Assembly: GCA_003476595.1 (NCBI GenBank)
Contig: DMTU01000232.1
Location: forward strand, 1 to 9,041
Reading direction: 5' to 3'
From: Acidimicrobiaceae bacterium
GTDB lineage: Bacteria; Actinomycetota; Acidimicrobiia; Acidimicrobiales; Salinilacustritrichaceae
DNA: 9,041 nt
Part shown: in pieces, positions 1 through 6,418 of the stretch
Position numbering within the stretch: the stretch's first letter is position 1
Layout: each line of letters opens with the position of its first letter
Notes under the pieces: generated by a model
The model's database searches: none
What the model was told of the DNA's origin: nothing
Seen by the model: the letters and a program-made list of their open reading frames with translations, nothing else
Program-made: the position numbers and the translations under genes

Positions 1-1044
1 GCGGCCGATGTAGCGGTTCTTGACCAGGCCGGCGCCGACGGGGATGCCCGACTGGCGCGCGAAGCCCTCGGCGGCGGGCAGGCCGGACTCGGGCACGCCC
101 ATGACCATGTCGGCCTCGACCGGTGCCTGCTGGGCGAGCTGCTCGCCCATGCGGACCCGGGCGGAGTGCACGTTCTTGCCGTAGAGCGTGGAGTCGGGCC
201 GGGCGAAGTAGACGAACTCGAACAGGCACAGGCTCGGGTTGACCTCGGCCTCGGGGAACGCCCGCACCGAGCGGTAGCCGGTGGCGTCGATGACGATCAT
301 CTCGCCGGGTTCGATCTCCCGCACGAAGCTGGCGCCGACCAGGTCGAGGGCCGGCGTCTCCGAGGCCAGCACCCAGCCGGACTCGAGCCGGCCGAGGCAC
401 AGCGGTCGGAAGCCGTTGGGGTCTCGGACACCGACCACGTGGCCCTCGTCCATGCACACGATGGAGAAGGCGCCGCGGAGCTTGGGCATGACCTCGAGCA
501 TCGCCGCCTCGAGGTGGCGGTCGTCGCTGCGGTGGCGCTCGCTGCGCTCGATGGCGCGGGCGAGCATCTCCACGACGAGGTCGCTGTCGGAGGTGACGGC
601 GCCCGAGCCGGGCAGCATGCCGAGGTCCTCGGCGAGCTCGGCGGTGTTCACGAGGTTGCCGTTGTGGCCGAGGGCGATCTGGTGACCGGCGGCCTCGCGG
701 GTGACGGGCTGGGCGTTCTGCCACGTGCTGGCGCCGGTGGTGCTGTAGCGGTCGTGGCCGATGGCGAGGTGGCCGGGCAGGCCGTTGAGCACACGGTCGG
801 TGAACACCGACGAGACCAGCCCGTTGTCCTTGACGGTGATGATCTCGGTGCCGTCGGACACCGACATGCCGGCAGCTTCCTGGCCGCGGTGCTGCAGGGC
901 GAACATGCCCAGGTAGGTCAGGTGGGCGACGGACTGGCCGGGCGCGTAGATGCCGAAGACCCCGCAGGCCTCCTTCAGCTCGTCGTCGCCTGCACCGGTC
1001 TCGGCGGCGTCGCGATGGGGGGCATGATCGGAAGGATCGGTCAT
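1..1044 (-). CDS. purF: Amidophosphoribosyltransferase PurF (3' end cut by window edge)
   Basis: This enzyme catalyses the committed step of purine synthesis: PRPP plus glutamine gives 5-phosphoribosylamine, glutamate and pyrophosphate, in the cytosol. The 348 codons present cover the whole N-terminal glutamine amidohydrolase domain and the start of the phosphoribosyltransferase domain. Seen directly: Cys27 in EACGVFGIY, which by family knowledge becomes the N-terminal nucleophile after a 26-residue propeptide is removed; HDRYSTTG at about 97-104; GHNGNL near 127; and LCLFEFVYFARPDS starting at about 272, whose Cys273 matches the first [4Fe-4S] ligand of the Bacillus-type enzyme. The other cluster cysteines and the PRPP loop lie outside the window. 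The frame is open with no stop, so the truncation is only the window boundary. ATG 1044 is the only sensible start, since no in-frame start codon lies just upstream. It has its own promoter-like box and leader in the 76 bp upstream. Confidence 0.97.
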   Translation of the reverse strand, partial: MTDPSDHAPHRDAAETGAGDDELKEACGVFGIYAPGQSVAHLTYLGMFALQHRGQEAAGMSVSDGTEIITVKDNGLVSSVFTDRVLNGLPGHLAIGHDRYSTTGASTWQNAQPVTREAAGHQIALGHNGNLVNTAELAEDLGMLPGSGAVTSDSDLVVEMLARAIERSERHRSDDRHLEAAMLEVMPKLRGAFSIVCMDEGHVVGVRDPNGFRPLCLGRLESGWVLASETPALDLVGASFVREIEPGEMIVIDATGYRSVRAFPEAEVNPSLCLFEFVYFARPDSTLYGKNVHSARVRMGEQLAQQAPVEADMVMGVPESGLPAAEGFARQSGIPVGAGLVKNRYIGR

Positions 1045-1051
1045 GGGTCGG

Positions 1052-1068
1052 CGACACCTCCGGCGTCG
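1052..1068 (-). promoter_or_regulatory. purF leader hairpin overlapping the Shine-Dalgarno
   Basis: On the minus strand the leader reads CGACGCC GGA GGTGTCG, a 7-bp stem (one G-U pair) with a 3-base loop. The strong Shine-Dalgarno GGAGGT (1061-1056) is the loop plus the first half of the 3' arm, and lies 11 bases before ATG 1044, which is rather far. If transcription starts about 7 bases after the TAGCCT box, the hairpin would sit at the very 5' end of the mRNA and could limit ribosome access. The structure is seen in the sequence; its function is inference. Confidence 0.4.
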
Positions 1069-1074
1069 GGCCCG

Positions 1075-1080
1075 AGGCTA
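1075..1080 (-). promoter_or_regulatory. Probable purF promoter -10 (TAGCCT)
   Basis: TAGCCT on the minus strand fits the actinobacterial TANNNT -10 pattern. It lies 30 bases before the purF ATG and predicts an mRNA start near 1068 with a leader of about 24 bases. No clear -35 was found; TTGGTC at 1101-1106 is 20 bases away, longer than usual. It implies that purF can be transcribed separately from the upstream coiled-coil gene. Confidence 0.4.
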
Positions 1081-1120
1081 CCGGTCACGTGCCCCCCACC
1101 GACCAACCCAGCGACGGACG

Positions 1121-1975
1121 TCAGACCTGGTCCCGGTCCGCGGCGAGCCGCGCCGCGACGGCATCGGCGATCTGGGCCAGCTGCTGGTCGTCGAGGACCT
1201 GCTCGGCCGCCTTCACCGCGATCCGTCGGCGCAGCGCCTTGAGCTCGTCGCGCAGGGCGTCGACCACCTGGTCCGACACGGCGCCGGCGGCCCGGATCTC
1301 GTCGCGCAGCATCGCCACGGTGTCGTCGTCGATGCCCCCGCCGCCCTCGGCCGGGGCCGGTTCGGGCTCGGCTCGGGTCGTGGCCGCCGCGACGCTGGCG
1401 GCGGTGGCCTCGGTGGCGGCGTCGATGCGGGCGGTGACGGTCTGGCGGACGGTGTCGAGCTCGGAGGCGACGAAGTCGCGGAGCGCGGCGACCTGGTCGG
1501 CGATCGCCTCGACGCCGGCGCCATCGCCGGATGCCGGCAGCTCACCGAGCGAGCCCCGCAGCCCGTCCACCTCGGACCGGAGCGCCTCCAGCGAGGCCGA
1601 CAGGGCGTCGGAGGGCTCGACGACGAGGCCGTCGGCCAGCTCGGCGCGCAGGACCGCGAGCTCCTCGGTGAGGGCGGACAGCTGCGGGTCGGGCTCGTCC
1701 GAGCCCGTGGCGGGGGCGGCCCCGTCGAGCTGGGCGCGCACGGCGCGCACCTCCTCCCACAGGGCGCCCACGACCTCGCCCGAGGCGACGTCGGCGAGGT
1801 TGTCCTGCACCTGCTCGATCAGCGTCTGGTGCCCGTCGCCGACGAGGCGGAGCTGCAGGGACTCGAACCGCCCCAGGAGGGCGGTGACGTCGGCGCGCAG
1901 CTCGCGCAGCTCGTCGAGGACCCGCTCGGTGGCGGCATCGCCACCGGGGCGCGGGTGGTCCTGGTCGTCGCTCAT
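1121..1975 (-). CDS. Acidic coiled-coil protein of unknown function
   Basis: I do not recognise this 284-residue protein. It has no signal peptide and no membrane segment. Most of it is Ala/Leu/Glu/Asp/Arg-rich helix with heptad-like spacing: about 14-45 (ERVLDELRELRADVTALL), 65-85, 97-115, 126-145, 155-200 and 215-280. Low-complexity linkers break these up, including a Pro/Glu/Ala stretch at about 202-214 (AEPEPAPAEGGGG). The protein is strongly acidic except for a basic patch near 245-257 (LKALRRRIAVKAA). ATG 1975 was chosen because GGAGG lies 4 bases upstream; the frame stays open to 2266, but that would run into the divergent GtrA gene. It is the gene directly upstream of purF, with 76 bp between, so the two may be partly co-transcribed. 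A structural or scaffolding role is only a guess. The 110-aa and 72-aa minus-strand frames inside it look like shadows. Confidence 0.75.
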   Translation of the reverse strand: MSDDQDHPRPGGDAATERVLDELRELRADVTALLGRFESLQLRLVGDGHQTLIEQVQDNLADVASGEVVGALWEEVRAVRAQLDGAAPATGSDEPDPQLSALTEELAVLRAELADGLVVEPSDALSASLEALRSEVDGLRGSLGELPASGDGAGVEAIADQVAALRDFVASELDTVRQTVTARIDAATEATAASVAAATTRAEPEPAPAEGGGGIDDDTVAMLRDEIRAAGAVSDQVVDALRDELKALRRRIAVKAAEQVLDDQQLAQIADAVAARLAADRDQV

Positions 1976-1979
1976 GGTG

Positions 1980-1984
1980 CCTCC
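1980..1984 (-). promoter_or_regulatory. Shine-Dalgarno of the coiled-coil gene
   Basis: GGAGG on the minus strand, 4 bases before ATG 1975. It decides the start within a longer open frame. It also contrasts with most neighbouring genes, which lack a Shine-Dalgarno. I found no convincing promoter for this gene in the 94-bp divergent region. Confidence 0.6.
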
Positions 1985-2057
1985 GTCATCGGGCTGCTTG
2001 CGGTTGCCATCCTGCCCCATCCCCGCCCGGCGGTCGGCCATTCGGGGGCGCGCTGGA

Positions 2058-2063
2058 TACCCT
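2058..2063 (+). promoter_or_regulatory. Leaderless-type -10 for the GtrA gene (TACCCT)
   Basis: TACCCT fits TANNNT and ends exactly 6 bases before ATG 2070, so transcription would be expected to begin at or next to the start codon. There is no Shine-Dalgarno between it and the ATG. Confidence 0.55.
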
Positions 2064-2069
2064 CCCGGC

Positions 2070-2588
2070 ATGCCGTCCCTCGCCGACGCCGGGCCTGACA
2101 CCGCGCTCGGGCGCCGCCCGTGGATCGCCAAGCTCGCCAAGTACTCCGCCGCGTCCCTCGCCGGCGTCGTCAGCAGCACCAGCACGCTGTTCCTGATGCT
2201 CGAGGTGTTCGACGTCGCACCGGTGCCGGCGAACATCACCGCGGTCACCGTCGGGGCGGTCCCCAACTACCTCATCAACCGGGCGTGGACGTTCAACAAG
2301 CGCGGGGCGCACTCGTTCACCCGGGAGGTCCTCCCGTTCTGGGGCATGGCCATCCTCGGCCTCATCATCTCCACGTTCGCGGTGGCCTGGGCGGCCGGGC
2401 GCTACGACGAGAACACCCTGATCCTGATGATCGCCAACGTGGGCTCCTTCGGCCTGCTGTGGGTCGGGCGGTTCTTCATCCTCGACCGGCTCCTCTTCAA
2501 GCCCCTCGCCGACATCCTCGAGGAGCACGAGGACGCCGAGGGCCACTTCCACCTCCACACCGAGGCGGCGGAGGAGCCCAGCCGCTGA
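2070..2588 (+). CDS. GtrA-like family membrane protein
   Basis: A 172-residue polytopic inner-membrane protein of the GtrA-like family. Members are small four-helix proteins, often linked to moving polyprenyl-phosphate-linked sugars across the membrane for cell-surface glycosylation. Four hydrophobic segments are visible at about 25-47, 50-68, 88-109 and 117-139. The family hallmark NYLINRAWTF is at 66-75, at the end of the second segment, and GRFFILDRLLF at 133-143 matches the usual end of the fourth. The C-terminal tail (about 145-172) is hydrophilic, with several His and Glu residues, and probably cytosolic. ATG 2070 was chosen because the family normally starts shortly before the first helix and a TANNNT box sits 6 bases upstream; the longer upstream frame overlaps the divergent coiled-coil gene. 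Its substrate cannot be told from this context, and no glycosyltransferase is adjacent. It ends 13 bp from the purL stop, tail-to-tail. Confidence 0.9.
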   Translation: MPSLADAGPDTALGRRPWIAKLAKYSAASLAGVVSSTSTLFLMLEVFDVAPVPANITAVTVGAVPNYLINRAWTFNKRGAHSFTREVLPFWGMAILGLIISTFAVAWAAGRYDENTLILMIANVGSFGLLWVGRFFILDRLLFKPLADILEEHEDAEGHFHLHTEAAEEPSR

Positions 2589-2606
2589 CCACCGGGGCGG
2601 TTCAGC
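2584..2606. terminator. Short hairpin joining two convergent stop codons
   Basis: GCTGA (2584-2588) pairs with TCAGC (2602-2606), and ACC with GGT inside it. The two arms contain the stop codons of the GtrA gene and of purL. It could be a weak bidirectional terminator, but the stem is short and there is no T-tract on either side, so this may be chance. Confidence 0.25.
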
Positions 2607-4842
2607 CCTGGGTGGTGCCGGCGCCGAGGGCCGTGGGCAGGCGGTCCCGCCAGGCCCCGTGGGCCTCGGCGACGGACACGTCGACCAGGTCGCCGATCAC
2701 CAGGCGGTCGCCACCGGCCTCGCCGACCACCTGCGCCGCCACCCCGGCGGACGCGGCGTCGGCGAGCAGCGCGTCGAGCGAGCCGGGATCCACGGCGGCG
2801 AGCACGGCGGCCGGGGTCTCGGCGAAGAGCGCCACGTGTCCGCCGGGCGCGGGCAGCTCCACCCGGGCGCCGACCTGGGTGGCCACCGTCATCTCGGCCA
2901 CGGCCGGGCCCAGCCCGCCGGCGAGGTCGTGCACCGACCGCAGCCGGTCACCGGCGACGGCGTCGCGCACGAACGCGGCGGTGGCCCGCACCCCGTCGAG
3001 ATCGACCTGGGGCGGCATGCCCTCGCGGTGCCCCTGCGACCAGGCCCACGCGCTGCCCGACAGGGTCGTGGCCGGTGCGCCGAGCACGACGAGCGTGGTG
3101 CCCTCGACCAGGCCCATGCCGGGCGGGCGGCGCTCGAGCGAGGCGATGAGGCCGACCGTGCCGATGACCGGTGACGGATCGATGTTGACCCCGTTGGACT
3201 CGTTGTAGAGCGAGACGTTGCCGCCGATGACCGGCACCGACAGCGCCCGGCACGCCTCGGCCATCCCGTCGATGGCCTCGGACAGCTGCCACATGACCTC
3301 GGGGTGCTCGGGGTTGCCGAAGTTCAGGCAGTTCACGAGCGCGAGCGGCTCGGCGCCGACGCAGGCCAGGTTCATCACCGACTCGGCGACGACGGCGGCC
3401 ATCCCGGTACGGGGGTCGAGCCGGCACCAGCGGTGGTTGCCGTCGGTGGTGAGCCCGAGGCCCCGGCCGGTCGGCTCACCGGTGCGGGGGTCCTTGAGCC
3501 GCAGGACGGTGGCGTCGTCGCCGGGGCCGACGACGGTGTTGAGGAAGAGCTGGTGGTCGTACTGGGACCAGACCCACGACGTGTCGGCGAGCAGCGCCAG
3601 CAGGTCGGCGCCCGCGTCGGCCGGGGCGGGCAGCGACTCGGCGGTGTCGGCGGCGCGCTCGGCCCGGTCGGCGGGCTCGGCGAGCGGGCGCTCGTAGAGC
3701 GGGGCGTCGTCGTCGAGGGAGCTGGCCGGGATGTCGGCGAGCAGCTCGCCGTCGAGGCGGTCGAGCACGCGGAACCGGCCGGTGCCGGTGACCGTGCCGA
3801 TGACCGACGCGGCGATCTCCCACTTGGCGCAGATGGCGAGCAGCTCGTCGAGCTTGGCCGGTTCGACGATGGCCAGCATCCGCTCCTGGCTCTCGCTGAT
3901 CATGATCTCGAAGGGATCCATGCCCTCCTCGCGGACGTGCACCTGGTCCAGGTACAGGTCCATGCCGACGCCGCCCTTGGACGCCGTTTCGCTGGCCGCG
4001 CCGGTGATGCCGGCGGCGCCCAGGTCCTGGATGCCGACGACGAGGCCGGCCTCGAGGATCTCGAGGCACGCCTCGATCAGGCGCTTCTCCTCGAACGGGT
4101 CGCCGACCTGGACGCTCGGGCGCTTCTCGTCGTCCCCCTCCGTGAAGGACGCCGAGGCCAGCACGCTGGCGCCGCCGATGCCGTCCCGGCCCGTGGCCGA
4201 GCCGAACAGCACGGTGAGGTTGCCGGGGCCGGACGCCCGGGCGAGGGCGAGGCGGTCCTGGGGCAGGACGCCGAGGCAGAACACGTTCACCAGCGGGTTG
4301 CCCTGGTAGGTGGCGTCGAAGATCGTCTCGCCGCCGACGGTCGGGACGCCGACCGAGTTGCCGTAGCCCGACACGCCGGACACGACGCCCTCGGCGATCC
4401 AGCGGCTGCGGGGGTCGTCGAGGGGGCCGAAGCGCAGCGGGTCCATGAGGGCGATGGGTCGGGCGCCCATGGAGAAGACGTCGCGCAGGATGCCGCCGAC
4501 CCCGGTGGCCGCGCCCTGGTACGGCTCGATCGCGGAGGGGTGGTTGTGGCTCTCGATGCGGAACGCCGCCGCGATGCCGTCACCGACGTCGACCACGCCG
4601 GCGCCCTCCCCCGGGCCGACGAGCACGTGCGGTGCCTCCGACGGCAGCCGGCGCAGGTGCACGCGGGAGGACTTGTACGAGCAGTGCTCGGACCACATGA
4701 CCGAGTACATCGCCAGCTCCAGGTGGTTGGCCGGACGGCCGAGGATGCGGGCGATCTCGTCGGCCTCGTCGTCGGTGAGACCGAGGGCCCGGTGCACGCT
4801 CGGGTCCTGCTCGACGGGGTCTCGGTCGGTGCGCTCGGCCAT
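2602..4842 (-). CDS. purL: Phosphoribosylformylglycinamidine synthase subunit PurL
   Basis: The large synthetase subunit of FGAM synthase (FGAR + Gln + ATP to FGAM). At 746 residues it is the small-PurL form that works in a complex with PurQ (glutaminase) and PurS (bridging subunit), both encoded here. Seen: NHLELAMYSVMWSEHCSYKSS at about 39-59 and ESHNHPS at 97-103, which hold the conserved histidines of the active site. These are followed by YQGAATGVGGILRDVFSMGA, then in the second half NCLNFGNPEHPEV and VIGGNVSLYNES, consistent with the internal duplication of the PurM-like fold. ATG 4842 gives the family's usual N-terminus. The frame stays open to 5151, but that extension is unlike PurL and overlaps the opposite-strand gene at 4999-5403. 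No Shine-Dalgarno is present; a TANNNT box 7 bases upstream suggests a leaderless mRNA. It is unusual in being separated from purQ by an opposite-strand gene. Confidence 0.98.
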   Translation of the reverse strand: MAERTDRDPVEQDPSVHRALGLTDDEADEIARILGRPANHLELAMYSVMWSEHCSYKSSRVHLRRLPSEAPHVLVGPGEGAGVVDVGDGIAAAFRIESHNHPSAIEPYQGAATGVGGILRDVFSMGARPIALMDPLRFGPLDDPRSRWIAEGVVSGVSGYGNSVGVPTVGGETIFDATYQGNPLVNVFCLGVLPQDRLALARASGPGNLTVLFGSATGRDGIGGASVLASASFTEGDDEKRPSVQVGDPFEEKRLIEACLEILEAGLVVGIQDLGAAGITGAASETASKGGVGMDLYLDQVHVREEGMDPFEIMISESQERMLAIVEPAKLDELLAICAKWEIAASVIGTVTGTGRFRVLDRLDGELLADIPASSLDDDAPLYERPLAEPADRAERAADTAESLPAPADAGADLLALLADTSWVWSQYDHQLFLNTVVGPGDDATVLRLKDPRTGEPTGRGLGLTTDGNHRWCRLDPRTGMAAVVAESVMNLACVGAEPLALVNCLNFGNPEHPEVMWQLSEAIDGMAEACRALSVPVIGGNVSLYNESNGVNIDPSPVIGTVGLIASLERRPPGMGLVEGTTLVVLGAPATTLSGSAWAWSQGHREGMPPQVDLDGVRATAAFVRDAVAGDRLRSVHDLAGGLGPAVAEMTVATQVGARVELPAPGGHVALFAETPAAVLAAVDPGSLDALLADAASAGVAAQVVGEAGGDRLVIGDLVDVSVAEAHGAWRDRLPTALGAGTTQG

Positions 4843-4849
4843 GGCGAGC

Positions 4850-4855
4850 ACGCTA
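4850..4855 (-). promoter_or_regulatory. Leaderless-type -10 for purL (TAGCGT)
   Basis: TAGCGT on the minus strand ends 7 bases before the purL ATG (4842). No Shine-Dalgarno is visible. It fits the pattern at gtrA, purS and purK. An in-frame GTG at 4851 overlaps the box and is a less likely start. Confidence 0.5.
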
Positions 4856-4930
4856 CGCGAGCCCGCCCCGGTGCCCCGCACGTCCACATGGTCGCCCCGG
4901 AGAAACGGCAAAGAGCCGAGCGCCGGATGG

Positions 4931-4972
4931 CGATATGGATCGGGCCAGAACAGAGATGAATTGCCATATGCG
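4931..4972. promoter_or_regulatory. Imperfect inverted repeat in the purL / plus-strand gene divergent region
   Basis: CGATATGG (4931-4938) and CCATATGCG (4964-4972) are inverted copies apart from one inserted G. Their centres are about 33 bases apart, roughly three helical turns. The right arm overlaps the TTGCCA -35-like element of the plus-strand gene. The 156-bp region 4843-4998 is visibly richer in A and T than the rest of the window. It could be an operator for a dimeric regulator, possibly the product of the adjacent gene; this is inference. Confidence 0.3.
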
Positions 4973-4990
4973 CGCGATCTGTGGTTCCCT
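4961..4990 (+). promoter_or_regulatory. Possible promoter of the small charged-protein gene
   Basis: TTGCCA (4961-4966) resembles the TTGACA -35. It is followed after 18 bases by TTCCCT (4985-4990), a poor -10 that lacks the A at position 2. ATG 4999 starts 8 bases later. No Shine-Dalgarno is clear. Confidence 0.25.
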
Positions 4991-4998
4991 GCAGAGCG

Positions 4999-5403
4999 AT
5001 GGCACCGAAGCGCGAAATGACCGACGAGCACAAGGCAGCACTCGCAGAAGGGCGCCGCCAGGGTCGCGCCGTTCGCGACTATCTCGAGGCGCTCGAGCAG
5101 CACAAGCCCAAGCGCGGGCGGAAGCGCACCGCCGAATCGATGAAGGCGCAATTGGCCAAGATCGAGGAGCAGCTGGTCGACGCTGATCCGGTCAAGCGCC
5201 TGCAGCTCATCCAGGACCGCATGGACCTGCAGAACGAGCTCGAGGCCAGTGAGAACAAGGCCGACCTCGAGGGTCTCGAGAAGGACTTCGTCGAGGCCGC
5301 CAAGGGCTACAGCGAGCGCAAGGGCATCTCCTACGCCGCCTGGCGCGAGCTCGGGGTCGAGGCCGCTGTGCTGAAGAAGGCCGGCATCAGCCGCGCATCC
5401 TGA
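4999..5403 (+). CDS. Small highly charged protein with AT-hook-like motif, possibly DNA-binding
   Basis: A 134-residue soluble protein that looks like a conserved actinobacterial hypothetical protein I recall but cannot name. Visible parts: a basic N-terminus with EHKAALAEGRRQGRAVRDYLEALE (7-33); KPKRGRKR at 36-43, resembling the basic RGR core of AT-hooks; a heptad-like helix at about 46-85 (KAQLAKIEEQL ... RLQLIQDRMDLQNELE), probably a coiled coil for self-association; and a compact C-terminal segment KGYSERKGISYAAWRELGV at 102-120 that could be a small helical domain. A nucleoid-associated or regulatory role is inference. ATG 4999 gives MAPKREMTDEHK; a GTG at 4981 would add six residues. 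Codon use appears a little less GC-biased (gca, gaa, ttg) than in the neighbours. It sits on the opposite strand between purL and purQ. The long minus-strand frame reaching 5151 is excluded because it would overlap this gene. Confidence 0.8.
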   Translation: MAPKREMTDEHKAALAEGRRQGRAVRDYLEALEQHKPKRGRKRTAESMKAQLAKIEEQLVDADPVKRLQLIQDRMDLQNELEASENKADLEGLEKDFVEAAKGYSERKGISYAAWRELGVEAAVLKKAGISRAS

Positions 5404-5454
5404 GCCGCTCCGGGGTCGACACCGCTCCGGAAACTGGCAGTGCTGACGTCGCGC

Positions 5455-6132
5455 TCAGACGCTGGCGCGGCTGGCTGATTCGAGCAGCGAACGCAGCAGC
5501 GGCGCACCGTCGCTCGAGCCGAGCAGCTCGTCACATGCCCGTTCGGGGTGCGGCATGAGGCCGACCACGTTGCGGCCTTCGTTGCACACGCCGGCGATGT
5601 CGTCGATCGACCCGTTCACGTTCTCGACGTAGCGCACCACGACGCGGTCTTCGGCGCGAAGCATGGCGAGCGTCTCGTCGTCGCAGGTGTAGTTGCCCTC
5701 GAAGTGGTTGACCGGGACGCGCAGCTCGGCGCCCTCGTCGGTCGCGGAGGTGAGCACCGAGTCGGTGGTCTCGACCCGCAGCGTCGCCATCCGGCACAGG
5801 AACTTCAGGCCGGCGTTCTTCTGCAGGGCGCCGGGGAGCATGCCGGCCTCGGTGAGCACCTGGAAGCCGTTGCAGATGCCCACGACCGGGCCGCCGTCGG
5901 CGGCGAAGGCCTGGACCGCCTGCATGACCGGCGAGAAGCGGGCGATGGCACCGGGACGGAGGTAGTCGCCGTGGGCGAAGCCGCCGGGCACGATGACCCC
6001 GTCGACCCCCTTGAGGCTGTCGTCGCCGTGCCACAGGACCTCGGCGTCGCCGCCGAGCGTGCGCACCGCCTCGACGGCGTCGTGCTCGCAGTTGGACCCG
6101 GGGAAGAGGACGACGCCGATGCGAGCCGGCAT
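5455..6132 (-). CDS. purQ: Phosphoribosylformylglycinamidine synthase glutaminase subunit PurQ
   Basis: The class I glutamine amidotransferase subunit of FGAM synthase. It hydrolyses glutamine and passes ammonia to PurL. At 225 residues it is the normal length for stand-alone PurQ. The catalytic triad is visible: nucleophile Cys87 in GICNGFQ, and His195 and Glu197 in LMPHPER. FPGSNCEHD at 10-18, PGGFAHGDYLRPGAIAR at 49-65 and NHFEGNY at 142-148 are also typical. ATG 6132 shares its A with the TGA stop of purS (TGATG) and has no Shine-Dalgarno, so translation is probably coupled to purS. The frame is open far upstream (to 6810) but that part overlaps purS and is not coding. It ends 51 bp from the convergent plus-strand gene, and no good terminator was found in that gap. 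Confidence 0.98.
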   Translation of the reverse strand: MPARIGVVLFPGSNCEHDAVEAVRTLGGDAEVLWHGDDSLKGVDGVIVPGGFAHGDYLRPGAIARFSPVMQAVQAFAADGGPVVGICNGFQVLTEAGMLPGALQKNAGLKFLCRMATLRVETTDSVLTSATDEGAELRVPVNHFEGNYTCDDETLAMLRAEDRVVVRYVENVNGSIDDIAGVCNEGRNVVGLMPHPERACDELLGSSDGAPLLRSLLESASRASV

Positions 6133-6392
6133 CAGACGGTCGACGCTTCGGTCACGGTGATGGAGGAGTCCTCGATCACCGGGTTGGTGAGGAAGCGGGC
6201 GCAGACGTCCTCGACCAGGGCGTGGGCGGCGGCCTCGTCGGGGGCCTCGACGTGGAAGCGGAACGACTTGCCGACCCGCACGTCCTGGATGCCCTCGAAG
6301 CCGAGCGCCGGCAGCGAGCGCTCGATGGTGGATCCCTCCGGGTCGGCGATCCCCGCTCGGGGCCTGGTCTCCACCTGGACGTCGAAGCGCAT
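6132..6392 (-). CDS. purS: Phosphoribosylformylglycinamidine synthase subunit PurS
   Basis: The small subunit that bridges PurL and PurQ and is needed for ammonia transfer in the PurSQL complex. Its 86 residues match the family's usual 80-90. Typical features: an N-terminal strand MRFDVQVETRPRAGIADPEG, the LGFEGIQDVRVGKSFRF segment at about 30-46, and the C-terminal LTNPVIEDSSITV. ATG 6392 is the natural family start and lies exactly 6 bases after TAGATT, with no Shine-Dalgarno. The stop overlaps the purQ start by one base, so purS and purQ form a two-gene operon. Confidence 0.95.
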   Translation of the reverse strand: MRFDVQVETRPRAGIADPEGSTIERSLPALGFEGIQDVRVGKSFRFHVEAPDEAAAHALVEDVCARFLTNPVIEDSSITVTEASTV

Positions 6393-6398
6393 GGCGCC

Positions 6399-6404
6399 AA
6401 TCTA
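6399..6404 (-). promoter_or_regulatory. Leaderless-type -10 for purSQ (TAGATT)
   Basis: TAGATT on the minus strand is the best -10 match of the series and ends 6 bases before the purS ATG. It sits just downstream of the palindrome that follows purC, so purSQ can have its own transcript. Confidence 0.6.
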
Positions 6405-6418
6405 GGTGCGCCCCCACC

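Noticed and set aside
1086..1091. CACGTG palindrome upstream of purF as an operator
   Set aside because: A single 6-base palindrome has no support as a regulator site here and is expected by chance.
1476..2588. A 499-residue plus-strand protein ending in the GtrA domain, read as a fusion
   Set aside because: The N-terminal part is Ser/Ala/Arg-rich shadow sequence opposite the coiled-coil gene; the real start is ATG 2070, 6 bases after TACCCT.
4906..4918. Small hairpin CGGC-AAAGA-GCCG upstream of purL
   Set aside because: Only four base pairs; such hairpins are common by chance in this base composition.
3304..4959. A 551-codon plus-strand open frame opposite purL, and similar long frames opposite purF and purB
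   Set aside because: They are rich in Gly/Val/Ala/Arg/His with no recognisable domain, and are the expected shadows of GC-rich genes on the other strand.
4843..5151. An extended purL N-terminus of 103 residues starting at 5151
   Set aside because: The extra residues do not resemble PurL, they overlap the well-supported gene at 4999-5403, and ATG 4842 has a promoter-like box 7 bases upstream.
5404..5454. Direct repeat CCGCTCCGG twice in the gap between the charged-protein gene and purQ, considered as a terminator or attachment site
   Set aside because: It is a short direct repeat, not an inverted one, and there is no integrase, tRNA or flanking duplication to support an attachment site.
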